From Vicia villosa (taxonomy: Eukaryota > Streptophyta > Magnoliopsida > Fabales > Fabaceae), in contig NC_081181.1 of NCBI RefSeq assembly GCF_029867415.1, positions 77,038,144 through 77,102,143 of the forward strand: 64,000 nt of DNA. The letters are read 5' to 3'. Of this stretch, positions 31,951 to 43,651 are shown piece after piece. The stretch's first letter is position 1. Every line of letters begins with the position of its first letter. The position numbers and the translations under genes are program-made. The notes below the pieces were generated by a model, which was given only the letters and a program-made list of their open reading frames with translations, searched no databases and was not told the DNA's origin.

Positions 31951-32590
31951 GAAGTAGTTGTTTGAATTTTGATCGTGTTATTACTGTTCGTAGTAGATGA
32001 ATTAGATCTTTGAGGGTTGGTCGTGTCAGCACCGTTCGTAGTAACTGAATTAGACTTAGGAAATCGTTGATCGTGTCCACACTGTTTGTGATGATGGAAT
32101 TATATCCTTGAAAGTTGATCGTGTCAGTACCGTTCGTAACACCTGAATTAGATCTTGGAAAGATGATCGTGTCTATACCGTTCGTGATGATAGAATTAGA
32201 TCCTTAAATGTTGATCGTGTCAGTACCGTTCGTAGCAACTGAATTGGATCTTGGAAAGATGATCGTGTCTACACCGTTTGTGATGATAGAATTAGATCTC
32301 TTATCGTGTCAGTACCGTTCGTAGTAACTGAATTAGACTGAGGAGGTAATTGATCATGACCACACCGTTCGTGGTGATGGAATTAGATCTCTGGGAGTTG
32401 ACTGTGTCAGTACCGTTCGTAGTAACTGAATTAGATCCTTGAAAATGATCATGTCACCATCGTTCGTGGTAAATGAATTAAATCTTTGAGCATGATCGTG
32501 TCTACACCGCTCGTGATGATAGAATTAGATCTTTGAGCGTTGACTGTGTCAGTACCGTTCATAGTAACTGAATTAGATCTTTGAAGATTG
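31951..32590 (-). repeat. 48-bp tandem array (about 13 units) in the 3' UTR of B
   Basis: The core accgttcg recurs at 31983, 32031, 32081, 32129, 32177, 32225, 32273 and onward, mostly 48 bp apart, with a few 41, 45 or 50. Two monomer types (gtcagtaccgttcgtagtaa and gtctacaccgttcgtgatga) tend to alternate, giving a 96-bp higher-order unit. Reverse-complemented, it resembles the 47-bp unit of A' (ttagatc, then gatcgt, then accgt). Confidence 0.9.
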
Positions 32591-33879
32591 GAGATTTTGT
32601 TTATCTGGTTGTACCTGTATTCTGAAAAAGGTAAAGTTATTCTTTATGCAATGTCATGATGCATGTATTATGCGACAAGTCTCTCAAAATAAATGAGAAA
32701 TTTTGCGTGTTATGTATGAATTTATTATGAGGTAATGTATGCGATGTATGAATATGTTTATGACATATGATATGTGAATATGATTTATGTTGTCTTGATC
32801 GAGAAAATAAATCTCTAAATCCTTGTGATTTTGTTGTCTGATCTTGTCTTGAAGATGCCCAGATGGAGATTTATGATTTTTTGCTTGGGGATGAGAACCA
32901 TTTGAATATCTTGATGTACCCTGACTGGGGATAAGAGAGATGAATAACCCTGTTTGAAGAAGAGAAACGTGTCGGGGAACCGGCAGTGTCGAAGATGTAA
33001 ACTCCGTTGAGAAACTAAGTCTTTGTCGGGACGAGAACATTTGGAGATATCTTGTTAATGATCACTCTGTGGGGATATGATCCTGTGAAACCGGCTTTGT
33101 GGGAAGGCATGACTGCCTTGAATATTGCCCCCAGTTATTTATAGCTCTTGCTACTCCTGGACTTATTGAATAGGACACACCACTAAGTATTGATCAAGAT
33201 GTCAAATTGGACTTGCATAGATTTGCCCCTGCTAGTACGGACTTTGGAAAGATTCGCCTCGCGAGGACTTTATGAGATGTGCACTATGGGCGTCATGCCC
33301 CTAGTAATCATAGGCCTAGGACAATGTTGATTGGAAAATAGCTTCAGATCAACTTGGATGCATGCCCCTGATTGTTTTTGGCATCCTTGAGAGATTTCTC
33401 GGAATATCGACTTGATTGCCCCAAATTGATCAGGGGATAGTTTGAAACCCACTTGGGATGTATGCCTTTGTCTGTTTGGCATTAGAGAGATTCTTGGAAT
33501 CTTGACCTGACTGCCCCAGGTTGATTGGATAAAGCATGTCATGCCCCTTGCATACATAAGGGACATTGCTTCTGAAGTAATTTTATTTGTCGGGATGACT
33601 TTTAGTCATTAGTTGTACCTTTGTGCAAATTCTTTCTGACGCTAACATTTGAAATTATGTAGCAGAATATGTATAATAATGAATTCATGAGATGCAATGC
33701 ATACGTATGTCTTGAGTTTGTTGAAAAACATTAAAACAGGAGATGTAAAAGCGTGATATTTGTAAAAACGTGATGTTTGTAAAACGAAATATCAACTCAG
33801 CATTTTTTTTGTAAACCTTAAGGAGTCAGGATACCTTTTTTGGTGACAGTATGCTTTCGAACTAACCATGCTTTAGTCA
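32591..33879 (-). other. Non-coding internal DNA of element B with scattered repeats
   Basis: No coding frame is supported. At 33120-33560 an imperfect module recurs (gagagattctcgg..., then tgattgccccaaattgat-like). A similar module recurs at 44861-45240 in element C, so this part is shared between the two families. The segment 32640-32830 is AT-rich. Confidence 0.55.
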
Positions 33880-34580
33880 GGACTTTCAAAGGTTGTAACG
33901 TGGCTTGGTTCACGGTTTAAGAAACAAAGGATAACGGCTCGAAGTATATTTATACCCATCCCAATCTTCGTGATGTTCTTCGGTCCTATGTTCAGCTAAC
34001 TGTGCGTTTGTGTTCCAAAAGACTTTGGAATTATAACACTGACATTGGCGATGGTCCGAAAACCTAAAGTTTGTTTAAAAGGAAGTCATCTATATCCTTT
34101 TTCTTGTAATATTTTTTTTTGTCAAGGATTTGTAGTGACCTCTTTTGACTTTGGTTATCCCTAACTTTTGCCTGAACTGTTTATTTTGAGATTACAGTCC
34201 GCGGGATGTCTTAACTTTGTCTAAGTCTCCTTCATAGGTTTTGACTTATCATTTTTCTTTTGATAGATATTGATTTCCTGATTTTTAATGATTGCAGGAA
34301 CTCATCACTAATTGTGTAACAGAAACACAAGCATAACCGAGTCAACTGAGTAACTACCCTGCCCCAGGTTATGATTAAGGGTTTTAAGCTGTGCAAGAAA
34401 GAAAACTCCTACGTCCTAGGCTCAAAGGGGGTTGACTACGAATTAACATCCTTATATCTCCACTGTTTAGGAATTGAAACAATGCCTGTACATCGTCAAG
34501 ACAGTCTGTTCAAAAGCATACTGTATGAGGTTGCGGTATCATTTTCATCATCCTCCCTCAAAAGGCATACAGCTTAGCAG
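33880..34580 (-). other. Conserved non-coding block shared by B and C
   Basis: Matches 45590-46400 of element C at several anchors: gttcacggttt, then aaacaaaggat, then cctatgttcag, and later aactcctac, ggctcaaaggg, ccttatatctc and gtacatc. No stop-free frame is shared, so the conservation is not obviously coding. Confidence 0.65.
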
Positions 34581-34788
34581 GAGTTGAGTATCACAAAACA
34601 TATGCAAAGTAAAGACATAATTTAAAATGAGTGATAATGAAATAATTTATTCAAGACAAACATATGCAATGCAATGATGATGATGATTAAAACAGATAAT
34701 GTCTATCATAAGTCAAATGTTTAAACAAACAGAATAGAAATTGCAAATGAAAGTAAAGCTAATGATTAAAAGTTCATACACTTAGACA

Positions 34789-35625
34789 TTAATCAGTCTT
34801 GTCGTGATTAGGCCTGGGAGTAGTGATCACCACAGGAGGCTTGGGATGATGGAACTCAATTTTACCAGCATCGATCATGTCTTGGATCTTGTTCTTCAAT
34901 GGCCAACAATCATTCGTATCATGTCCAGAGCTATTGGAGTGATATGCGCACCTTGCATTGGGCTTATAGCTAGGAGCGGAAGTGTTGGGCTTCGCAGGAG
35001 GATCCCTCACAGTAATCAAGTTTTCTTTCAACAAATGTTGTAATGCCTGAGCCAATGACATGTTGATCTTTGTGAACTGTCTTCTAGGCGTGTTTTTCTT
35101 GTTTTGACGACTTCGCTGTGGTACCGGTGTGGAGATCGGGACTTCCCTAACATGTTGGTTGCGTTTATCTTGACCTTTCTAGTTGTGCCCAACATCAGCC
35201 ATATGAGGCTTCTCAAGTGAGTTGAAATTAATGATCTGGTCGTTAATTAAGTCTTGAATCTTCTGCTTCCATTGCCAACAATCTTCTGTATCATGACCAG
35301 GACTATTCGAATGATAAGCACATCTCGCATGGTACTTATACCCAGGAGTGGGATTGGTAGGAAATGAATATGGAGGCAATAGAGTTATCAAGTTCTGATT
35401 GAGCAGTTGTTGTAAAACTTGAGACAGCGGTATGTGTAATGGAGTAAATGCCCGCTTAGGCTTGGATCTCTGATTATCTTGACCGCCTTGATGCTTATGT
35501 TGATTCTTCTCCTTCTCGATCAGTAGTGCCTTCAATTCTTCTTGCCCCTTGGCCAAGTTAAGGATCAAAGCTTGGAATTCAGCATCCTGAGCTTGGAGAT
35601 TTTTGACTGATTGTTCGAGATTCAT
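34789..35625 (-). pseudogene. gag: Reduced Gag of element B with two tandem knuckle domains
   Basis: One minus-strand frame of about 278 codons with one TAG near 35180. It begins MNLEQSVKNLQAQDAEFQ, clearly the gag N-terminus of element A, but the capsid part is missing. After a QNQ/KHQGG linker come two copies of the nucleocapsid-like domain. Copy 1: IPLSQVLQQLLNQNLITLL, then CAYHSNSPGHDTEDC, then KQKIQDLINDQII. Copy 2: MSLAQALQHLLKENLITVRD, then CAYHSNSSGHDTNDC, then LKNKIQDMIDAGKIEF. Both keep C-x2-H-x5-H-x4-C. I chose the ATG at 35625 because it follows the conserved acceptor-like 20-mer and matches A's gag start. No protease or pol is present in B, so it must have depended on another element. 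Predicted role: RNA binding and packaging. Confidence 0.75.
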
Positions 35626-35629
35626 GATG

Positions 35630-35649
35630 CTGAAATAAACAGCGAGGAG
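35630..35649 (-). promoter_or_regulatory. Splice-acceptor-like sequence before gag of B
   Basis: The minus strand reads ctcctcgctgtttatttcag, identical over 20 nt to 12212-12231 in element A, four bases before the gag ATG. Confidence 0.5.
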
Positions 35650-36810
35650 GTGAGAAACCTGTGGTAGAAACCTGTGATGCAATGTTATGAATGCATATGC
35701 AATGTTTTCAAGGATTTTTAAGAAATTTACTTTGCAATATTTAGACATTGAATCAATCCCAGCTTCGTCTGAAGAACTTTGACTGTCGTCTTGGCACCTC
35801 CTTCTTTGAGAATCAAGTTCCCCATATCGCGTGGGTCATCGCCTCTGATTCGGGATATCTCTGAATTTGAAAGTATATGGCTAGAGGAAAATAAATCCTC
35901 TTGCCCCTTGATAGGTACTGTGTTTCTGAACTGGAAGGCACACGGACAGAGGAAAATAAATCCTCTTGCCCCTTGATTAGGGATTCAGTCTTTGATAAGG
36001 GCACCTAAAATTGTGCACCCTAAATTCCTAAGATCCTTGAAAGGGTTAGTCAACATGTTATGCTTATGGTGTCATGATGTCATGATGTTATGTGAATGCA
36101 GCTCATTATACACAGCGTGAGATAGTAAGGGTAAACAAGTCTTTTAACAAAACCTGCAGGGAAACAAAAGTTATTAGCAAACACAAACAAGTCACACAAG
36201 TCACACAAGTCACACAATTTCCTTAGGCTTGGCTTGCATGGAGTTTAGATCATGTGAGATACCCTTCCCCAAAGGTATTTCTAAGGATAAAGATGATATC
36301 AGCAACGTGTTCTACCGAGTTACCCAGAATTGTCAGCCCTCTTAAAGCACCCTCGAACATGATACATACATACCATGCAATGATACTTTGAGAAAGAACC
36401 TATCTGAGTTGTAGTATCGGGTAGCGATTATGCTCTCAACATACATCAAGAGTAGTCCCCCAACTATGTTCCTAAAAGTCAAGATGGGTTAAAGGCAACT
36501 AAAGGTCCTTAAGCTCCGACTCACCCACGGACATCCGCACGAACCTCCCTCATACAAGAGAAGCATGCAAACACCCATAGAGGCCTAACTTAAGCGTGAA
36601 CTCTCATATTGACCAATCCTCCACATACATGAAGGAGGTCGCCATGACTATGCCACTTCCTATCTTAGATGTACTTGAATCCGGGTGTAGGATTCGTCCT
36701 TCAATTAATTCCCAAAACAGCCCTGAAAAATAAAGCAAACAAAGCAAACAATAGAACACATTTAAGTGAATCCTAAGCTTTTAAGGTAACCCCTCTTTTA
36801 TTAGAAAATA
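35650..36810 (-). other. 5' leader of element B
   Basis: No supported gene. A roughly 30-bp word (agaggaaaataaatcctctt, then gccccttgat) occurs twice, near 35882 and 35955. Several stretches with short hyphenated repeats (cacacaagt) lie near 36190. Confidence 0.5.
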
Positions 36811-36829
36811 ATCCCCAACAGAGTCGCCA
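36811..36829 (-). promoter_or_regulatory. Primer-binding site of element B
   Basis: The minus strand reads TGGCGACTCTGTTGGGGAT, two changes from the sites of A and C, four bases from the LTR end at 36834. Confidence 0.8.
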
Positions 36830-36973
36830 ATTCTGTAATACGGTGAACTGACTTTATTTGAAATGTGCGGATAGCAACAGTCGCCACCGACTTTATTTTA
36901 TCCAAAATAAGGAAAGGCTAAAAGAACAGGATAAACCTTTTAAATGAAAACTGAGTTCGGGGGGTAATTTATT

Positions 36974-37000
36974 CAAAGGGAAGGTGTAAGGCACCCTTTG
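36974..37000 (-). promoter_or_regulatory. U5 stem-loop of LTR B
   Basis: CAAAGGG pairs with CCCTTTG over 7 bp. On the minus strand the loop is tgccttacacctt, with the inner GGTG/CACC pairing kept. Confidence 0.6.
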
Positions 37001-38529
37001 CATCTATGGTTATCCATGGGCTCTTAATTGCTTTGCTCTTTTGAAAGAAAAAGTGTAGAAAAGAAATAAGACTTTAGCTTGTAAATAAGCGTAGCTTTTT
37101 GAAATTTTTTGAGAAAAGGGTAGAAAAAGATTTAAGCCAGAGCAAGGCAATTAGGAGCAATTACCTGGTTAGATGAAAAATGTTCTTTTAAGCCTTTCAG
37201 GGCTATCACTGCCATAGGAGGGCAAGGAATTCCTTTGATTTGGAGGTTGAAGGGTCGTCGAGTTATCGTTCGCCATAAGAACGTCCCATGCCATAGAGGG
37301 GCAGGTAGTCTAAGGGAAAGATCAGAATAGCCGTCTTTGTTAGGCAACCAGAGGATACCTCAGGACTTCGTAGGCAACTTCGAGGGACGAGGTCATATTT
37401 GGCGAATCGAAGGCAGCATCATTAGGGACTTATGACCTTTGAATGAACTGAGGGCAACATTGCTGAGGTATCCTCGTATTCGAGGGACTTTGGCTATTCT
37501 GCATTAAACATAAGGCAACAGGTAACAAGAGGAGTACCATAAAAGGTGCGTGGGTGCAACAATTACGTGATCGGATTCAATTATATTATCTTGTAATTAG
37601 GTGATTCTAGTTCAATTCAGGGTTATCACTCCCTAGGATTACTAACCACACAATAATATAATGACAGGTTAAGTGCCTTCAAGGCCAAACAATACACCAG
37701 GAAGCAGTTACAAAAATATTATGTGGAAGGGGAAAAAGAAACCAGGGGACCAACAGGGCAATAGGTCTGACATAAATAGTAATTAAGACAGAAAAATAAA
37801 TGAGGTTAGGTTTTAGGGTTACCGACTATTGAGCTTTGACGGTTGGCTAACCCTGAAAATTGGGAAAATAGAAAACAAATACAAAGGGGTGAGTGCGTTA
37901 TCAATTCGTTGACAGTTAAAGCTAACCCTAATTTGATGAAGAAGGTAAAAGAAAATTAAAAATAAGATATAGAATAGGACTTAGCTTTTGATCTGATATG
38001 GTTCGTAGTCGGGGGTAGCCTCGAGGTTAACCCTGAAAAATTGGCAAAGACAGACAGAAAAGGAAGTGAGTGCAAAAAGAGTCCATTTAAATCAAATAAT
38101 AAAGTCTGGACTTAGCTTCGTAATAGGCGAGGCGCATAGTCGAAGGAAACCCTGTTGGTAACCCTGAAAAATGCACAAAGGAATGTATTTTTAGTGTAGG
38201 TGTGATCTTCGTAAACCCTGATTAGGGTACGAATTAATTGAAAATTAACAGAAAATATAATCGATTGAATTAATTATTGGTTTTTCAACCTAATTAATTA
38301 AATCGATGGCAAAATTAAATTCGATTAAATATGTGACATTCTCGTAATCTTTCATTAATTAAAAGAAATTATTTATGATTTTATGAAATTATATGAATTA
38401 AAGAAATAATTTAAAACAAATAATTAAATAAGTAAAAAATAAAAAAAAGAAAATATAAATTTTATATTTGTAAAAAAAAAAGATTTAATAAATAAAAAAA
38501 ATTAATTACTAAAAAAACTATTATTAAAG

Positions 38530-38532
<3 letters not shown>

Positions 38533-38624
<92 letters not shown>
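38533..38624. repeat. (AT)46 microsatellite
   Basis: An uninterrupted AT dinucleotide run of 92 bp lies in the LTR of B, 12 bp from the insertion site of element C. Confidence 0.98.
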
Positions 38625-38626
<2 letters not shown>

Positions 38627-38631
38627 GTTGT

Positions 38632-38636
38632 GTAAT
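38632..38636. repeat. Target-site duplication of element C (left copy)
   Basis: gtaat lies immediately before the LTR boundary tgtcgcacgc; the matching copy follows the other LTR at 61561-61565. Confidence 0.9.
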
Positions 38637-38771
38637 TGTCGCACGCTCGCGAAAAATGAACAGAGTCGCCACCAATATATTTATCCCATAAGGGAAAGGA
38701 ATATCAGGAAACCTAGCAAAGGGTAAGAACAAGGTCTTGCGACCAGAGAATCTAGGTACAGGAGTCGGTTA

Positions 38772-38801
38772 CGCAAGGGGAAGGTAGTAACACCCCTCGC
38801 G
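38772..38801 (-). promoter_or_regulatory. U5 stem-loop of the C 3' LTR
   Basis: Minus-strand stem CGCGAGGGG / CCCCTTGCG with loop tgttactacctt; one G-T pair. The primer-like CAGAGTCGCCA (minus TGGCGACTCTG) is at 38661-38671. The 5' LTR copy (48961-48990) has one stem base changed. Confidence 0.6.
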
Positions 38802-39292
38802 CCCATCGTACTCGATGGTATCCACCTATGTTTGTTTCTATCTAAAGGGTGTGTACTATGTCTAAATGCGAATGAATGCAAAATGTAGGGAAAAGAAAGA
38901 ATTGTACTCGCACGGGCCCTACCCCGCTGCCTACGTATCCTTTTCAGGAATCAGAGTTACCGTAGCTCGGCTCACGATTTTCTGTTTGTTTTTGTGTTTT
39001 TTAGTTGGGCGGAGTTAACGTTCGCGCTCTTGCATAAGGGATCGCCTACGATGCGTTCAAGCGGAAATAACAGTGCCCTTAGGTGCCAACGAGGCAAAAG
39101 AAAAAGAAATGATTGGTTTGTGTCTTTTAGGGTAGATAAGTGATGAACAGTTCCCAATACCGGGCCACTCACCACTTTCTCTACTTTGTTTTAATTTGAA
39201 CCATTATTAGGTGTTTTAAGTGTTTTTGGTTGTGTATTTTTTAAGGGGAATTTGTTTGCGATTTGAATCACATAAAAGGTGTATAACGGTAG

Positions 39293-39530
39293 AGAAACAG
39301 ATTAGGGAATGAATCCCACTCATCTCTCTTCCATTATATAGTGTTAGGGAATGAATCCCACTCATTTCTCTCCCACTAAGTGATTAAGGAACAGATTAGG
39401 GAATAAATCTCACTCATTTCTTATAGCGATTGAGAAACAGATTAGGGAATAAATCCCACTCATTTCTCTCCCACTAAGCGATTAAGAAACAGATTAGGGA
39501 ATAAATCCCACTCATTTCTCTCACTATTAG
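39293..39530. repeat. About 50-bp tandem repeats in LTR C
   Basis: Five copies of a unit containing aacagattagggaataaatc followed by ccactcatttctc. The same array is at 49478-49720 in the other LTR. Confidence 0.9.
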
Positions 39531-41338
39531 TAAAGTGTGATTCGCGTCTTCTGTTTATTAAGTATTTTAAAAGGTTGAAAAGAAAAAAGAATGCAATGGG
39601 GAACTAATTCTAAATTCTAATCTAAGTTTTCTATACAAGGGAAACAAAATAATAAAAGAACTATACACCTTATTGAAGAAAAAGAACTATACATGGAATA
39701 GGTAAAGGAAAATCAATAAACGACAAATAAAATTGAGAACTACAACAAATAGATGGTATTCATAAACACACATACATCAATTAAATCTATGGAGAAAAAA
39801 TAGTTCCTAAGTCTACTAAGGATTATTTACAAGGAAGTGCAATGAAAAAGGTCAATTAAAAGGACTAAAACAATTAAGAAAAATTAACAAAAATCATGAC
39901 AATTATTCACAATATCTAAACTATCTACACATTGATTTTATGCATTTTATTTGATTTAAAATTGGAATTATGAGCTAAAAATAAAAGCAAAACAAAAATT
40001 AAAATGAAAATCTAATCTACACTGCAGGGGGGTGTATTAGCAGTTCCTAAATAGACTAAAATCAGTCATCAGCAAAGAACTGGGCTTAAACAGGGGTGTG
40101 GGAATAACAAGGACACTCAGGCCCATGGACATCACGCATGGTGTGTTAGCAAGGAAGGGGTACGATTGAGAAAAGGTTCTCTTAGGCCCAAACGCACATC
40201 AGGTCCATGGCTCACTCTCTTTCCCATTTTATTACACTTTTTATTTCTTTATTACTGCATGCAAATGTTACATGGCTTATTATTCCTCAACGTGACATGC
40301 AAATAGCAAAGCAAATATAAATTGGTCAAAGTCACCTAAGTGACTACAAGACAAAACTAAGTTCACCCAATCACGCTCAAACACGTCACACTCCCAATCA
40401 TTCAGTAAAAGCCAAAAAACAAATGAATAGAGAAGCTGAGCCAATAAGAAGCAGACACGCAAGCCAAACAGGGGAGAAACATGAGGCCATGCACGGACGC
40501 CGGAGCAGTGCTCCGGTCGTCATCCCCGGTACACCCTCGCCGGAGCAATAAATAAAATGCCCAGAAAACAACGAAGTTTACACCGCTCCACTCGAAATTC
40601 GATGCTGAGCACGAATCCGACATCGGTTCTTCCTAAAACTTCCTCTAGAATCCAAACCGAGAGCATATGGCTAAGCCCTAACATACGCAATCGTCACTAA
40701 AGCTTCCTCTAAACATATCAAGGCACTCGTAATCAAAAACCGAACTCGAATATACGACTCAAACATCTAATCACTAAACATTTGGCGCAAAACAGATCAA
40801 ATTCAAGAATCATAAATCTATTACTCGTTTCTTTTGCCATGGAAGTTAGGAGAGCTTACCTGGAGCAAATCTTGAATCAAAAGATAGAGAAAATTCTACA
40901 GAGTGATGCAAGCTTGTTGTCAATGACGAAGCCACTTTCCGCGCCTCCGTACCATGAAAGCAAACTCACAAGTTTATTGCATACGCGAAGTTGACGACGA
41001 TGCTGTATCCTTTGAGTGCGATGAAGGCAAGAGGATCGCAAAGTGGACTGTTGAAGCTGATGGTTGATAATGGAGATGATCGATGATGATTGTTGCTGGT
41101 TGTTGATGTTGGTGGTGGAGAATGGTTGATGATGAAGACTGATGGAGGTTGAGAAGCTTGAATGATGAAGATGATGAAGATGAGGAAGATGGTGGTGGTT
41201 GGAGTTTGTTACACTATGTAACAAACTTTTTACCAAGAGAAAAAAGAGAAAGGGCCGAAGAGAGAAGAAAAGAGTGAGGAGAGCTTTGAGAAATGGAAAA
41301 AATGAGAGTGTCCCCTCTGAGCTATGAAGGGTTTTTGG

Positions 41339-41346
41339 TATTTATA
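41339..41346 (-). promoter_or_regulatory. TATA box of the C 3' LTR
   Basis: The minus strand reads TATAAATA in ccatataaatacc. The segment carrying it is deleted from the 5' LTR copy near 60127. Confidence 0.6.
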
Positions 41347-42777
41347 TGGTGAGTGTGGAGTATGTTAATGCTATGGTGTGCATGCTGTATAGGATCTTTT
41401 CCTTTGCTTAATGAACAAGGTTGGTGATTATGATATGGTTCACTTAACTTTTTCATGTAGCAGCAAATGTATGGACTTTTATGGTAATGTATCAAGTGTT
41501 GCTTATGTGTGTATTGCCAACTTTCCATTCATATATCTCTCTCCATAGGCCATGGTATGATTCAAAACCGTGCCCGCCATATAGATAACACATAATGGAA
41601 CAAAATTGATGTTGAGGATATTGTGAAACAACACCTAGAATCATGTGGAAATTGCTTATAAACATAGGGCCACACATTAAACTCTGGGGCACGCGCATGA
41701 CTTATCCTGACTCCACATTCATGGCCAAGGTATGGTTTAGCCAGGGCCCGACTTTGAAGACTCATAATTGTTTCATTACTCGATCAATGGACTCAATCCT
41801 TGTTTCATTGTGTAAAGGGCATGGAGGAGAGTAAAACCATACCAAGTTTGGGTTCATAGGACACCTGTAGAGCTCAAGAAATTGATTCCAATGTGGCACG
41901 CCATGTGTTTGACATAATGCTTACGCGTGTCCAGATATTTGCCCAGCTTTATGACTTGATTCAAATGAAAACCCTCTACTTCACACCTTGGTAACTCTTT
42001 AACCAAGCTTCAAATGAAAAAGTGTCCAACTACAAAGTTGTTCTCTTCCATGAGAGGAACAATTTTGATGTTGGAAATTTCTACAAAAAATGCCATTCGC
42101 CACGTGTAAATTGGTGATGAAGTGAGCTGTTCGTTAGACTTTTTTAAGAACCAAAAACTTTTCTAAGTATAAAACTTTCCTTTTTTGATATTTTTCTATC
42201 TTTGGCAATTTTTGTCAAACTCCCGATTTTATCCATTCTTTGACTTTTCTTGATCGATTTTCCACCAAAATTCAATATTTGAGTGATTGACCAGATTTTG
42301 ACCCAAAAGTCAACTATTCTGATTTTTCTCCGATCTTAAAGAAATCCCCGATTAATCAGTTTCTAAACCATGGAAATCGACTAAACGCCTCCACACAGTC
42401 ACCATACCATCACTCCTCATAAAATCAGCTCTTGATCAATGTGTTGACCAAAAAGTCAACTGTGTTGACTTTGGTCAAGAAACCTTAATTTGGGAATAAC
42501 CAAATGAACAATAAGCTTGTATTTTCCAACCAATGCTCTGACTTGAAGGTAAGGAAACCCTTATTCAAGAGTACCCTCAGAAGAATAATGCTACAAGGCC
42601 AGACCTCGGATCTTTATATTTAATCGGGAGTTCTTTGCGCCAGAAGCCCCTTTCTTGTCTCCTTTTTGAAACAGTAACCATGATATGAATGCATGAATTT
42701 GGACCATGACCTAAAGGATGTATGCATATGAATTATAAGCTAGATAAATAAGGGTAGGACAAATTTGGGGTATGACA

Positions 42778-42809
42778 GCTGCCTCTATTTAATCGTCTTA
42801 AACCTGAAG
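42778..42809 (-). promoter_or_regulatory. Polypurine tract and upstream box of element C
   Basis: The minus strand starts cttcaggtttaagacgatta and ends tagaggcagc against the LTR. The same conserved box is seen in A' and B. Confidence 0.8.
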
Positions 42810-43129
42810 GTGAGATTGGCGCTAGCCTTTCGAACATTCGAGGTAGAAGAAGATTAAATATCCAAGTGCCAGAAATTTGTCCTGAAGAGATGGTGTAAGT
42901 ATTATCTTTATTTTTTATTTTTGTACCTGTTGGGGAAAGAGAAGTTGTTTTTGTTTTTCTGGTGGAAAAATATACAGTGAATAATTGCAGCTGAATGGTG
43001 ATAACTTGTAACGTAGCCAAAGTTCCAATACAAGGTTCTCGATGGAAATGATTAATGTGAAAGTGATTGGAAGAGAAATAGGTTTGACAGAAAGGTAAGG
43101 TAACATAGACGAATGTTTGAAGAGAGATA

Positions 43130-43500
43130 CAGACGAGTATCAAAAGAAAATACAAACGAGTACCAGAGGAATGACACAGACGAGTATCGAAAGGAAATAC
43201 ATACGAGTACCAAAGGAATGACACATACGAGCATCAAAAGAAGATACAGACGAGTACCAAAGGAATGACACATACGAGCATCAAAAGAAGATACAGACGA
43301 GTACCAAAGGAATGACACATACGAGCATCGGAAGAAGATACAGACGAGTACCAAAAGAATGACACATACGAGCATCGGAAGAAGATACAAACGAGTACCA
43401 AAGGAATGACACATACGAGTGTTGGAAGAAGATACAGACGAGTACCAAAAGAATGACACATACGAGTGTTTGACTCAAAACAGACGAGTATCGAAATAAT
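43130..43500 (-). repeat. 47-bp tandem array in the 3' UTR of C
   Basis: The word aatgacac recurs at 43170, 43217, 43264, 43311 and 43358, an exact 47-bp step, about eight units with decaying edges. Each unit is a dimer of 24 + 23 bp (gacgagtaccaaaggaatga and tacgagcatcaaaagaagat). Long minus-strand frames across it (to 43691) are products of the repeat and not credible proteins. Confidence 0.93.
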
Positions 43501-43651
43501 GACACAGACGAGTGTCTGAGTAGCTTGGTAGATGGACTTACTGGGGATTGGGATTTAGTCTTGAAATGATTTGCCAGGACGGAAGGCAAAGGATACACAA
43601 CACGGGGGTTGGATCTAAAAATTTGCCCGTACGAGGGAAAGGGACCACGGA

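Larger units (their letters stand above)
36834..38636 (-). mobile_element. 5' LTR of element B, 3' portion
   Basis: Minus-strand LTR ending ...ccgtattaca at 36834. It is interrupted at 38636 by element C and resumes at 61566. It contains the U5 hairpin (36974-37000), a primer-like TGGCGACTGTTG (36875-36886, minus), two related 'gaggatacctca / gaggtatcctcg' stretches at 37350-37490, and AT-rich DNA with a long AT microsatellite near the insertion point. Confidence 0.85.
38637..42777 (-). mobile_element. 3' LTR of element C
   Basis: On the minus strand it starts TGTCATACCCCAAATTTGTC and ends ...gagcgtgcgaca. TATA box at 41339-41346 (minus TATAAATA), followed by a tcttcatcatc-rich leader. U3 contains a W-box cluster at about 42300-42480. 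Five 50-bp tandem repeats lie at 39293-39530. Short plus-strand frames such as 40782-40994 are present in both LTR copies but are antisense to the element and I do not call them genes. Confidence 0.9.

Noticed and set aside
34804..35043. 79-residue plus-strand frame over the B gag
   Set aside because: Antisense shadow of the knuckle domain.
38462..38732. Minus-strand frames encoding long Tyr-Ile runs
   Set aside because: Pure translation of the (AT)46 microsatellite.
40782..40994. Plus-strand 70-residue frame present twice (also 59561-59773)
   Set aside because: Both copies are in the two LTRs of element C, antisense to the element; recurrence reflects LTR identity rather than selection.
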